A stretch of 64,000 bases of DNA from Barnesiella merdipullorum (lineage in GTDB: Bacteria; Bacteroidota; Bacteroidia; Bacteroidales; Barnesiellaceae), in contig DXBT01000030.1 in assembly GCA_019116365.1 (NCBI GenBank), positions 14,728-78,727 on the forward strand, read 5' to 3'. Under the pieces are notes generated by a model. The model made no database searches. It had not been told where the DNA came from and saw nothing but the letters and a program-made list of their open reading frames with translations. Made by a program: the position numbers and the translations under genes. Shown piece after piece: positions 9,394 through 17,271 of the stretch; positions within the stretch are counted from its first letter, which is position 1, and the number at the start of each line of letters is the position of its first letter.

Positions 9394-9909
9394 CTACTTT
9401 TTTACGCGGTTTGCCGTCCGGGTCATCGAGAAGGCCCGCTTGTAAAAAATGAATATGGGGATGGTAGCACCTACGCCCAGAGCAAAGAGTACCGAGGCAG
9501 TGGTAATTCCATTCTTGAAAATCTCGAGCAGATAGTGTATGGCATCGTTGTCGTTGCCACTGCTTTGCAGAAACTTGATGAGCGAGAATACGGTGCGATA
9601 GGCATACATTCCCGGTATCATGGGGAGCAGTGCCGGTATGTACAACACGGTGGCTGGACAGAAGATGCGATAGCCGGCCCACAAACTGAGCATACCTATT
9701 GAAAAGGCTGCGATAAACGAGGCCGAGGCCAGGTCGAGCCCTGCATATTTCAAGAGGACGAATCGTATGCTGTGCCCCACGGCGGCCAAAAGTGCGGCAT
9801 AGAGAATGGCTCGGCGGGGTGGGTTGGAGATAACCGCAAAACCTATGGCTGCAATAGCAGCCCCAATGGCATCGGCAACAACCGATCCTACAATTTGCCA
9901 GTCGATCAT
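9394..9909 (-). CDS. Threonine/serine exporter, ThrE-type small membrane subunit
   Basis: 171 residues, almost all hydrophobic, with about five membrane segments; it matches the C-terminal half of ThrE-type exporters (ThrE_2/DUF3815-like: ALLAAVGHSIRF, FCPATVLYIPALLPMIPG, FALGVGATIP). Its ATG overlaps the stop of the preceding gene in ATGA, which implies translational coupling and one complex with that partner. Family role: proton-driven export of threonine and serine across the inner membrane; substrate here is inferred. An alternative longer frame reaching to 10407 is read across the partner gene in another phase and is not used. Confidence 0.85.
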   Translation of the reverse strand: MIDWQIVGSVVADAIGAAIAAIGFAVISNPPRRAILYAALLAAVGHSIRFVLLKYAGLDLASASFIAAFSIGMLSLWAGYRIFCPATVLYIPALLPMIPGMYAYRTVFSLIKFLQSSGNDNDAIHYLLEIFKNGITTASVLFALGVGATIPIFIFYKRAFSMTRTANRVKK

Positions 9910-10682
9910 AACAGTTTTCCTCCCATCATTAAAAGTGTAATAGCCATACCGAAGGCGATGCAGACAATCAGCAACAGGGCGTTGATGAGCCGGGCGGTAC
10001 CGGCCAGCACATGGCCCTCGATAATATCGATGATGCCGTTGATCAAGGGTACTCCCGGTATGAGGTAGAGTACGCTGGCACCGATGGCGATATCGGGGGT
10101 GGTACCCCATTGTTGCCACATGGTTATCGAGGCAATGAGCGAGGCAACGAATGCCGATATGGTGAATACGAAGTAGTGGTTGATGTGGTGTTTGCCCAAA
10201 ATCTGTTTGAGGCGGAATCCCACAAGGGTCGCTACAAATACGGCGGCTACGGCAATCCAGTCGCCGTTGAACAGACGGCAGAAAGAGGCATTGGCAAAAC
10301 CAACCAGTATCCACACTTTCCACTCGTTCATCCGGGGTTTGCCGGTGATAGTCTTGTATTTCTCCCACAGCGTGTCGAGCGAGAGGTGGTTGTCGTAAGC
10401 TTCCCAACTGAGTGCGCTCAGTTCGGAGTTGAATTCAAAATTGATGGCCCCCGATTTAGCCGCACTTACCGTACTATATACGTGAGCGTTGTCTTTGCTC
10501 CGCAGGGTCATGTTGATGGTTTTGTGGAAGAGGGTCATGTGGGCTTCGAAGCCAAACGATTCGGCTATGCGGGCGGTGTTGCGTACAATTCGCGAGGTGT
10601 GTACGCCCGACGCCATCAGGCAGGTAGCATACTCCGTGAGGAATTGCGATACAGCTTTCAGTTCTTCGTGTACGTTGTTCAC
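9906..10682 (-). CDS. Threonine/serine exporter, ThrE-type large subunit
   Basis: 258 residues. The first about 115 form the soluble ThrE N-terminal domain (LTEYATCLMASGVHTSRIVRN), followed by about five membrane helices; GASVLYLIPGVPLINGIID is the conserved pore-like loop of this family. In ThrE of actinobacteria both halves are one polypeptide; here they are two genes overlapping by 4 bases (ATGA). Transcription is likely driven by the promoter inside the repeat at 10715-10800, whose TATCTTTG box is 32 bases upstream of the start codon. Confidence 0.88.
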   Translation of the reverse strand: MNNVHEELKAVSQFLTEYATCLMASGVHTSRIVRNTARIAESFGFEAHMTLFHKTINMTLRSKDNAHVYSTVSAAKSGAINFEFNSELSALSWEAYDNHLSLDTLWEKYKTITGKPRMNEWKVWILVGFANASFCRLFNGDWIAVAAVFVATLVGFRLKQILGKHHINHYFVFTISAFVASLIASITMWQQWGTTPDIAIGASVLYLIPGVPLINGIIDIIEGHVLAGTARLINALLLIVCIAFGMAITLLMMGGKLL

Positions 10683-10714
10683 TTGTTTGTAGTATTGACC
10701 AATTTTTCAGCGTG

Positions 10715-10800
10715 CAAAGATACAGAAAGGTGAGCGTAGAGGCAAACGGAAAGCGAAGATTTCAACGTTTGACTATGCCGAACCGCCTCCTTTCTTCTGG
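10715..10800 (-). repeat. Promoter-bearing dispersed repeat, copy C1 (drives the ThrE-type genes)
   Basis: An about 85-bp unit read on the minus strand: starts near AGAAGAAAGGAGGCGGTTCGG, contains CGGCATAGTCAAACG, and ends CCGTTTGCCTC...CACCTTTCTGTATCTTTG. The last part is a full Bacteroidetes promoter: TTTG, 20 bases, TATCTTTG. A second, nearly identical unit lies directly upstream at 10800-10886. Related units occur at 13922-13991, 21861-21944, 62052-62139 and 63718-63890. Confidence 0.85.
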
Positions 10801-10886
10801 AAAGATAGCGAAAGGTGAGCGTAGAGGTAAACGGAAAGCGAAGATTTCGACGTTTGACTATGCCGAACCGCCTCCTTTCTTCTTTC
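10800..10886 (-). repeat. Promoter-bearing dispersed repeat, copy C2 (tandem, upstream unit)
   Basis: Head-to-tail duplicate of copy C1 with an 85-bp period and only a few differences. Its promoter has decayed: the -33 is TTTA and the -7 is TATCTTTC instead of TATCTTTG, so only the gene-proximal unit keeps both boxes intact. Confidence 0.85.
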
Positions 10887-10911
10887 ATAGAAATCATAAG
10901 ACAAAAACCGA

Positions 10912-10948
10912 TAGTCGATACAGCACGGCCACATCGGCTAATCGGTTA
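10912..10948 (-). terminator. Probable terminator after the MetE-like gene
   Basis: On the minus strand AACCGAT pairs with ATCGGTT across an inner second stem, and is followed by TTTTTG. It lies about 33 bases past the stop at 10981. Confidence 0.5.
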
Positions 10949-10980
10949 AAGCTATATGAGGTATCGTGGTGGTATAACGT

Positions 10981-12072
10981 TTATTCGCCCCACACGGTTT
11001 TTGCAATATTCTTCATAGCGACAATCTTGCTCCACATCATCTGTTCCGAGATGACACTGTTGCCCTGGTTGTCTCTGAAATCGCCCTGGCTGCTCAAGTG
11101 AAGTGATTCGAGCGGGATGAGGCGGGCTGCATTCTCGATGTGGAACGTGATATTGCTCGACGATATGGGTTGCAGACTCGAGGTTGATACGAGACCCAGA
11201 ATCACATCTTTCCCTTGGCAGTAGTTGAGCATCGAGAAGTCTATGTTTTCGTTCTCGCGGTTGCCAAAGTCAAAGGCGATGGCATCGGCACGAGTCGAGA
11301 GCAGCAGTTCGGCCGTCTTCTCTTTGTCGCCTATGCTCCACCATTTGTCGTGGAATTGCAGTGAGATGCACATGTCGTCGGGCTTTTGAGCCAAACAGGC
11401 CTCGGTAAGTTGGGCCGATGTGGCCACGAGCGAAAGCAGGTCGATGTGGGCAGCCTGAGCCACTTGCTCAATGTCGCTGTCGCCGGCCAGGTTCCACGCA
11501 TAGTCGCTCAGTTGGAGGAATCGGCATCCCATGTCGTAGAATTCGCTGATAACCGTTTGGTAGGTTTGGGCGATGTCGTGCACGAGCAGATCCATGTCGG
11601 GGTAGTAACGCCCGGTGTTGTAGCGGTTCTCGGGGCGGAGCAGCTCGGCCAGCAGTGTGGTGGGCGAGGGGAGCAGAACCTTGGCATACATGTCGCCGCC
11701 TATGATACCCGTCAGGTAGGTGAAACGTTGAGTCACCTTGGGGGTCGAGGGGTAGGAGTTGTCGAACCCGATTTTACCCGAGATAACCGATTCTTTTACC
11801 TCATCGGGGGTGGTAGCCTCTTGTTTCGAGATATTCTCGAGGTGGTGGAAGAAGTCGAGGTAGTTGCTCGATTTGTAATCGCCGTCGGTTACGCATTTCA
11901 AGCCTATCTCTTTGCACTTTTCCACGATGCGGAAAATCTCCTTATCTTCGATTTCGTGCAGTTTGGCCGAGCTCCACACGCCGTCGTGATACAGTTTGCG
12001 AGCTTCGACAAGGGGTTCGGAGTAAACGAAACTTCCCGTTATATCTACACTGAAAGGAATTTTTCTTGCCAT
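10981..12072 (-). CDS. MetE-like (cobalamin-independent methionine synthase C-terminal domain) protein lacking zinc ligands, under B12 riboswitch control
   Basis: 363 residues, the size of single-domain MetE-like proteins. The fold is recognisable from DITGSFVYS, VLLPSPTTLL, GCRFLQLSDYAW, DVILGLVST and LESLHLSSQGDFRD. In MetE and single-domain relatives the zinc that activates homocysteine is held by His and Cys in an H-x-C motif and by Cys in LSPxCG; here these places read QFHDKWW and LSSQGDF, so the ligands appear lost, and there is no cysteine in the C-terminal 90 residues. A cobalamin riboswitch precedes the gene, which fits a B12-independent substitute for methionine synthesis, but the altered site means the reaction is uncertain. 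Cytoplasmic. Confidence 0.75.
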   Translation of the reverse strand: MARKIPFSVDITGSFVYSEPLVEARKLYHDGVWSSAKLHEIEDKEIFRIVEKCKEIGLKCVTDGDYKSSNYLDFFHHLENISKQEATTPDEVKESVISGKIGFDNSYPSTPKVTQRFTYLTGIIGGDMYAKVLLPSPTTLLAELLRPENRYNTGRYYPDMDLLVHDIAQTYQTVISEFYDMGCRFLQLSDYAWNLAGDSDIEQVAQAAHIDLLSLVATSAQLTEACLAQKPDDMCISLQFHDKWWSIGDKEKTAELLLSTRADAIAFDFGNRENENIDFSMLNYCQGKDVILGLVSTSSLQPISSSNITFHIENAARLIPLESLHLSSQGDFRDNQGNSVISEQMMWSKIVAMKNIAKTVWGE

Positions 12073-12218
12073 GATTCTTCTATTTTTGAGTTAAATACTT
12101 AATGGCGGGACAGAGTCGTCACCGATTCTCATCCCTTTTTCATTGGTAAAAAGTCTCTTTTTTCGATAATCTTTTCTTGACCGGCCTCTCGATCCACGGA
12201 GAGAGCAACGTCTGTTTT

Positions 12219-12398
12219 TACTGCAATCGGCAGGTCTTCTGACTTGTTTCGGTCCAGACGCCTTCCCAATCGGGATTTCGATTAGTGGCAATGCAGCATT
12301 TGTCTGAACTTCTATGAAACTTCACAGCAGCGGGCCTGTTCGGGATTTGCACCCGATTCCCTTTTCATTGCCCCATCGAACCGATAGAAGCAAACCGA
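12219..12398 (-). promoter_or_regulatory. Cobalamin (B12) riboswitch upstream of the MetE-like gene
   Basis: Minus strand carries the class signature: GGGAATCGGGTGCAAATCCC, then GCCCGCTGCTGTGAAG (B12 box region), then CCGATTGGGAAGG, GTCTGGACC, and the 3' element GTCAGAAGACCTGCCGA. A -7 box TAACTTTG at 12409-12416 lies just upstream, and about 147 bases of leader separate the aptamer from the ATG at 12072. Expected action: repression when B12 is present. Confidence 0.93.
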
Positions 12399-12408
12399 TT
12401 ACAAGCGG

Positions 12409-12416
12409 CAAAGTTA
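12409..12416 (-). promoter_or_regulatory. -7 box of the B12 riboswitch transcript
   Basis: Minus-strand TAACTTTG matches TAnnTTTG; an ATTG lies 20 bases further upstream at 12437-12440. Transcription would start just before the aptamer. Confidence 0.6.
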
Positions 12417-12505
12417 TATCCTTTGTTTTTATTTTACAATGTTTTTCTAAAAAAATCTTACATCGAAGGCCTTCTCGCCTTTTTAATCGTTTGTTTATTA
12501 GATGA

Positions 12506-13879
12506 TTATTTATATTCGGCAATTCGGGCGATGAGGCGAGGTATTTCGGTATTGTCGAGCCGGTGAGCAAAGTTCTCGGCACCTACTCCTATGGCATAGA
12601 GGGGTACATAACCGGCCGTATGAGAACCGACGGCCCATTTGATCAGGGCTATCTCGTTGATAATCTGTTTGGCTGTTTCGACTATGGGTTCATTCTCTTC
12701 GTAGAGCGATTTGACCAGATTTCCCTCCGCATCGGCAATCGTCTCGTGATAGACCTGCTTGAGTCGTTCCTCTTGCTGTGGCGATAGAGTCAAGTGGGTC
12801 CAGAATCCGAAGGCTTGCGACAGAGCCTCCTGCATGGTCGGCCACGATACTCGGGTACCCGATTTGCGCCACGAAGCAATTTGTTGGGTAAAGGTTGTTC
12901 CACTCATCGTCTGGTATTGCAATGCCTGCAGGTTGAGAGCATACTCGCCGGTACCCAATACCACACCTCCGGTTTCGTGGTCGGCCGTGACAACGATAAG
13001 CGTCTCGTCGGGGTGAGCTCGGTAAAAGTCATAAGTGAGCCGTACCGACTCCTCCAGGTCTTTCACCTCCCGCAAGTCGGTAGCTCCGTCGCACACATGT
13101 CCGGCCCAATCGATTTTGGCTCCCTCAATCATCAGAAAGAAGCCGTCGCCCTTGCGTTGCAGGAAATCGATGGCGCAGCGTGTGAGGTCGGCCAGGCTCA
13201 TGTCGCCCGGTTTGCGGTCAATGGCATAGGGTATGCTTTGCTTGGGAAACAGCACCATCTTGTCGGCTTGGTTGGCCTTGAGGTCATACTCGTCACATCC
13301 GACAGCCAGCGTATATCCGTTTTTAGGCAGCAGATCATAGAGCGACTCCTCTCCTTGGGGAGCTGGTTGGGTAAAGCGGTTACCGGCGTAAAACGTAAAT
13401 CCGGCCGAGAGCATGTCGAGACCTACTTTGTAGCGGGCATAGCGGTCAATTTGGTGTGCAAAGAAAGCTGCCGGCGTAGCATCGTCGATTTCTCCACTGG
13501 TCACGATACCCACGGGAATCCCCTTCTGATGGGCCGCTGTGGCGATACTGTATATGACGGTGCTGTCGGCATCGACACCCACCGTATTGTTGTTGGCTTT
13601 TTCGCCACATGCCAAGGCTGTACCGGCAGCAGCCGAGTCGGTGACACCCCGATTGGCCGAACTGGTATTGACAAAGGTCGAGTAGGGGAACTGCGAGAAG
13701 AGCAACAGCTCGGGGCCTCTCACTCCAGCCAGTTCGCCATAAAACAACTCGGTGGCATTGACCTGGTTTACGCCCATGCCGTCGCCAATAAAGTAGAACA
13801 CATATTTAGGACCGGCAGCTTGAGCCGACCACACAATGGCCATCAATAGACCGAGGAGAAGAGAACTCAATTTTTTCAT
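12506..13879 (-). CDS. Exported alkaline phosphatase
   Basis: 457 residues with a signal peptide (1-22). The PhoA-type core is complete: metal site in FYFIGDGMG (D33), nucleophile S82 in GVTDSAAAGTA, and TADHETGG carrying a metal-binding Asp-His pair. GKLWGAKIDWAGH-like zinc ligands are present as EGAKIDWAGH. It hydrolyses phosphomonoesters in the periplasm. Monocistronic by layout; 96 bases upstream lies a TATTTTTG -7 box that belongs to a degenerate copy of the promoter repeat (13922-13991). No pho-type box was recognised. Confidence 0.93.
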   Translation of the reverse strand: MKKLSSLLLGLLMAIVWSAQAAGPKYVFYFIGDGMGVNQVNATELFYGELAGVRGPELLLFSQFPYSTFVNTSSANRGVTDSAAAGTALACGEKANNNTVGVDADSTVIYSIATAAHQKGIPVGIVTSGEIDDATPAAFFAHQIDRYARYKVGLDMLSAGFTFYAGNRFTQPAPQGEESLYDLLPKNGYTLAVGCDEYDLKANQADKMVLFPKQSIPYAIDRKPGDMSLADLTRCAIDFLQRKGDGFFLMIEGAKIDWAGHVCDGATDLREVKDLEESVRLTYDFYRAHPDETLIVVTADHETGGVVLGTGEYALNLQALQYQTMSGTTFTQQIASWRKSGTRVSWPTMQEALSQAFGFWTHLTLSPQQEERLKQVYHETIADAEGNLVKSLYEENEPIVETAKQIINEIALIKWAVGSHTAGYVPLYAIGVGAENFAHRLDNTEIPRLIARIAEYK

Positions 13880-13921
13880 CGTATCTGTGTTTTAGTGGAT
13901 GTTCTATTTTGTTTCCCTGTT

Positions 13922-13991
13922 TGGACCAAGAAACCGAAGATTTATCTCTCTACCGAGCCGCATCCTATCTTCTACAAAAATAGTGAAAAGC
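13922..13991 (-). repeat. Promoter-bearing dispersed repeat, copy E (degenerate, before alkaline phosphatase)
   Basis: On the minus strand, CTTTTCACTATTTTTG (end of one unit, 13975-13991) is joined directly to TAGAAGATAGGATGCGGCTC (beginning of a second unit) which continues to about 13922. The junction is the same as in the tandem copies at 63.7 kb. The -7 box is TATTTTTG at 13975-13982. Confidence 0.7.
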
Positions 13992-14052
13992 TTCATAATC
14001 TTTTGCCCGTTAGGTGTGAAATTTTAGTGACTTTCTTGTTCCTTCTTTGTGG

Positions 14053-14108
14053 ACCCCGCATCGGGGTGCGGGGTGACTCGTTTGTCATACCGCGCTGCGA
14101 CGCGGTAT
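14053..14108. repeat. Twin 22-base hairpins (REP-like)
   Basis: Two perfect hairpins of the same design lie 12 bases apart: ACCCCGCA-6 nt-TGCGGGGT (14053-14074) and ATACCGCG-CTGCGA-CGCGGTAT (14087-14108). A similar CCCCGCG-TTGCGA-CGTGGGG hairpin occurs at 21834-21851. Neither has a T run, so they look like extragenic palindromic elements rather than terminators. The remainder of 13992-14164 shows no gene. Confidence 0.65.
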
Positions 14109-14164
14109 CTGGGAATACCTCGGGTTTGGGAAAATCCTTTGTACATCGCCTGTCAGATATAGAA

Positions 14165-14199
14165 AGAGCCATGCCGGCACCGGCATGGCTCTTTTATTA
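14165..14199 (-). terminator. Terminator after pyruvate phosphate dikinase
   Basis: AAAGAGCCATGCCGG / CCGGCATGGCTCTTT forms an almost perfect 15-bp stem with a minimal loop. It lies 19 bases after the stop of the minus-strand gene ending at 14218. Confidence 0.85.
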
Positions 14200-14217
14200 A
14201 GGATAGAATTTGATCGC

Positions 14218-16932
14218 TTAATCTTCGATGGCAGCCTGCGCCGCAGCTACGCGGGCGATGGGCACGCGGTAGGGGCTGCACGATACGTAGTTCATGCCCA
14301 GTTTGGCGCAGAACTTAACCGACGAGGGTTCGCCACCGTGCTCGCCGCAGATACCTACCTTGAGGGTCGGTTTGGTCGAACGGCCTTTCTCTACACCCAT
14401 GCGAACGAGTTGGCCCACACCTTTTTGGTCGAGTACTTCGAACGGATCGGTTTTGAGGATTCCTTTCTCTTTGTAGATCTTGAGGAACTTGCCGGCATCG
14501 TCGCGCGAGTAACCAAAGGTCATCTGCGTCAAGTCGTTCGTACCGAACGAGAAGAAGTCGGCTACTTCGGCAATCTGGTCGGCCGTAATGGCGGCGCGGG
14601 GTACCTCGATCATCGTACCTACTTTGTAGGCTACCGTGTCGCCACGCTCTTCGAATACTTGAGCGGCTACGCGGTTGATGACTTCGGCCTGCATTCTCAA
14701 CTCTTCAACCACGCCTACCAGGGGTACCATGATTTCGGGGTGAACGTCGATACCGCGGGCTTTCACGTTGAGAGCTGCTTCGATGATGGCGCGGGCCTGC
14801 ATCTCGGTAATCTCGGGATAGGTGCAACCCAGACGGCAACCGCGGTGACCCAGCATGGGGTTAAATTCGGCCAGGGAGTCGCAGGCGAGTTTTACCTCTT
14901 CGATGCTCATGCCCATCTCTTCGGCCAGTTCTTTCTGGGTAGCGAGTTGATGGGGTACGAACTCGTGCAAGGGGGGATCGAGCAGACGGATCGTTACGCC
15001 CAGACCGTCCATGGCTTCGAAGATACCTTCGAAATCGCCGCGTTGCATAGGCAACAGTTTGTCGAGTGCGTGACGACGGCCTTCTTCGTCTTTCGACAGA
15101 ATCATTTCGCGCATGGCTTTGATGCGGTCGCCTTCGAAGAACATGTGCTCGGTACGGCACAGACCGATACCTTTGGCACCGAACTTGCGGGCTACGGCAG
15201 CGTCGCGCGGGGTATCGGCGTTGGTGCGTACATCGACCTTGGTATATTTTTCGGCGAGGTTCATGATGGCTGCGAAGTCGCCGCTCATGTCGGCATCGAC
15301 CGTGGGAACCTGTCCGTCATATACTTCGCCGGTCGAACCGTTCAACGAGATCCAGTCGCCTTCTTTGTAAACCTTGCCACCCATCTCTACGGTGCGGGCC
15401 TTGTAATCGACTTTGATTTCGCCGGCACCCGATACGCAGCATTTACCCATACCACGGGCAACTACGGCAGCGTGCGAGGTCATACCACCGCGGGCGGTGA
15501 GGATACCTTGTGCCACGTTCATACCGCGCAGGTCTTCGGGTGAGGTCTCGATACGTACCATGATTACTTTTTTGCGTTTCTCGGCCCATGCTTCGGCATC
15601 GTCGGCAAAGAATACGATTTGACCGGTGGCGGCACCCGGCGATGCAGGCAGACCTTTGGCAACGACTTTCACGCGTTTTACGGCGTCTTTGTCGAATACG
15701 GGGTGGAGCAGCTCGTCGAGTTTTTGAGCCTCCATACGTTTCAATGCGGTCTTTTCGTCGATGATACCGGCACGCAGCATGTCCATGGCAATTTTTACCA
15801 TGGCGGCACCGGTGCGTTTGCCGTTACGGGTTTGGAGCAACCACAGTTTGCCATCCTGGATGGTAAACTCGAGGTCTTGCATATCTTTGAAGTAGTCTTC
15901 GAGTTTTTGTTGGGTCTCGATGAGGGCTTTGGCGCACTCGGGCATCGACTCTTCGAGCGAGGGGTATTTGCTGGCGCGCTCCTCTTCGCTGATGCCTTGC
16001 AGGGCAGCCCAGCGGCGTGAACCTTCGAGGGTGATCTGTTGGGGTGTGCGCACACCGGCAACCACGTCTTCGCCTTGTGCATTGATGAGGTATTCGCCGT
16101 TGAAGATGTCTTCGCCGGTAGCGGCGTCGCGGGTGAAGGCTACACCGGTGGCCGATGTGTTGCCCATGTTACCGAATACCATGGCTTGCACGTTTACGGC
16201 AGTACCCCACTCTTCGGGAATCTGGTTCATGCGGCGGTAGAGGATGGCGCGTTCGTTCATCCAGCTGTCGAATACGGCGCAGATGGCACCCCACAGTTGC
16301 TCCCAGGGCGAGGTGGGGAAGTCTTTTCCGGTGTTCTCTTTTACAGCGGCTTTGAAGAGGTGTACCAGCTCCTTGAGGTCTTCGACCTGCAGCTCGGTAT
16401 CGCTCTTGATGCCTTTGGCCTCTTTCACTTTGTCCATTACCTCTTCAAAGGGGTCGATATCTTCTTTGGTCTTGGGTTTCATGCCCAGTACTACGTCGCC
16501 ATACATTTGTACGAAACGGCGGTAGGAGTCCCAGGCGAAACGGGGGTTGCCCGATTTCTTGGCTATGGCTTCTACGGCCTCGTCGTTCATACCCAGGTTG
16601 AGCACGGTATCCATCATACCCGGCATGGAGACGCGGGCACCCGAGCGAACCGATACCAACAGCGGGTTGGTAGCATCGCCAAATTTCGTGCCGGTGAGGC
16701 TCTCGATGTGTGCAATGGCTTGTTCTACGTCGCTTTGAATCTCTTTGACTACGGCTTCACGCCCTTGTTGTGTATATGTGGTACAAACCTCGGTGGTGAT
16801 GGTGAATCCCGGGGGTACAGGAACACCGATGAGATTCATCTCTGCCAAGTTGGCGCCTTTGCCACCCAGCAGGTTTTTCATGTCGGCACGGCCTTCTGCT
16901 TTACCGTTGCCAAAAGTATAAACTCTTTTCAT
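14218..16932 (-). CDS. ppdK: Pyruvate, phosphate dikinase
   Basis: 904 residues, normal for the bacterial enzyme. Converts pyruvate, ATP and phosphate to phosphoenolpyruvate, AMP and pyrophosphate, reversibly, in the cytosol; in anaerobic Bacteroidales it links glycolysis and gluconeogenesis. Seen: ATP-grasp N-terminus (LLGGKGANLAEM), the phosphohistidine motif GGMTSHAAVV with His487, and the C-terminal PEP/pyruvate barrel with SFGTNDLTQMTFG and catalytic Cys862 in GICGEHGG. A TATTTTTG -7 box (17017-17024) lies 84 bases upstream. Monocistronic: a terminator follows and the next gene upstream is 339 bases away. Confidence 0.97.
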   Translation of the reverse strand: MKRVYTFGNGKAEGRADMKNLLGGKGANLAEMNLIGVPVPPGFTITTEVCTTYTQQGREAVVKEIQSDVEQAIAHIESLTGTKFGDATNPLLVSVRSGARVSMPGMMDTVLNLGMNDEAVEAIAKKSGNPRFAWDSYRRFVQMYGDVVLGMKPKTKEDIDPFEEVMDKVKEAKGIKSDTELQVEDLKELVHLFKAAVKENTGKDFPTSPWEQLWGAICAVFDSWMNERAILYRRMNQIPEEWGTAVNVQAMVFGNMGNTSATGVAFTRDAATGEDIFNGEYLINAQGEDVVAGVRTPQQITLEGSRRWAALQGISEEERASKYPSLEESMPECAKALIETQQKLEDYFKDMQDLEFTIQDGKLWLLQTRNGKRTGAAMVKIAMDMLRAGIIDEKTALKRMEAQKLDELLHPVFDKDAVKRVKVVAKGLPASPGAATGQIVFFADDAEAWAEKRKKVIMVRIETSPEDLRGMNVAQGILTARGGMTSHAAVVARGMGKCCVSGAGEIKVDYKARTVEMGGKVYKEGDWISLNGSTGEVYDGQVPTVDADMSGDFAAIMNLAEKYTKVDVRTNADTPRDAAVARKFGAKGIGLCRTEHMFFEGDRIKAMREMILSKDEEGRRHALDKLLPMQRGDFEGIFEAMDGLGVTIRLLDPPLHEFVPHQLATQKELAEEMGMSIEEVKLACDSLAEFNPMLGHRGCRLGCTYPEITEMQARAIIEAALNVKARGIDVHPEIMVPLVGVVEELRMQAEVINRVAAQVFEERGDTVAYKVGTMIEVPRAAITADQIAEVADFFSFGTNDLTQMTFGYSRDDAGKFLKIYKEKGILKTDPFEVLDQKGVGQLVRMGVEKGRSTKPTLKVGICGEHGGEPSSVKFCAKLGMNYVSCSPYRVPIARVAAAQAAIED

Positions 16933-17016
16933 AGATAAATAAGTATATGATATTTATATAATTGTTTCCACATCCGGCTTCGTGACCCGTTTGGTAAACC
17001 GGCATAAAACATTATG

Positions 17017-17024
17017 CAAAAATA
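17017..17024 (-). promoter_or_regulatory. -7 box for ppdK
   Basis: Minus-strand TATTTTTG; CAAA (TTTG on the minus strand) occurs 18 bases upstream at 17043-17046. The rest of the 16933-17271 gap shows no gene I can support. Confidence 0.5.
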
Positions 17025-17271
17025 TAGGATTCGTGCAAACAACAAAAATATTTTGCTACAAATTTTAACGCTACTTGTTTTTTCTGTGTATTGGGGTGTA
17101 TTGGGTCGAATTTGTAGCGGGGCGACGGTTGTGCGTGCTTGGATTGGAAGGTGTGTTTTCTGGCCTTGGGCTATGGGGGAGATACGAGGGTATTTACAGG
17201 GTGTAGTTCTGTTTCTTTATGGAGGGAAAACAATCTCAATTCCATTTCGTCTCGCCTTCATACGGTATGAG

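Noticed and set aside
9394..10407. Single 337-residue frame spanning the end of one ThrE-type gene and all of the other
   Set aside because: The first half reads the large subunit gene in the wrong phase; two overlapping genes (ATGA) explain the region.
10715..10886. Tandem repeat read as a CRISPR-like array
   Set aside because: Only two units of about 85 bp, no spacers, no cas genes.
14185..15543. Long plus-strand open frame opposite ppdK (452 residues)
   Set aside because: Mirror of the codon bias of ppdK; no domain signature, and ppdK is certain.
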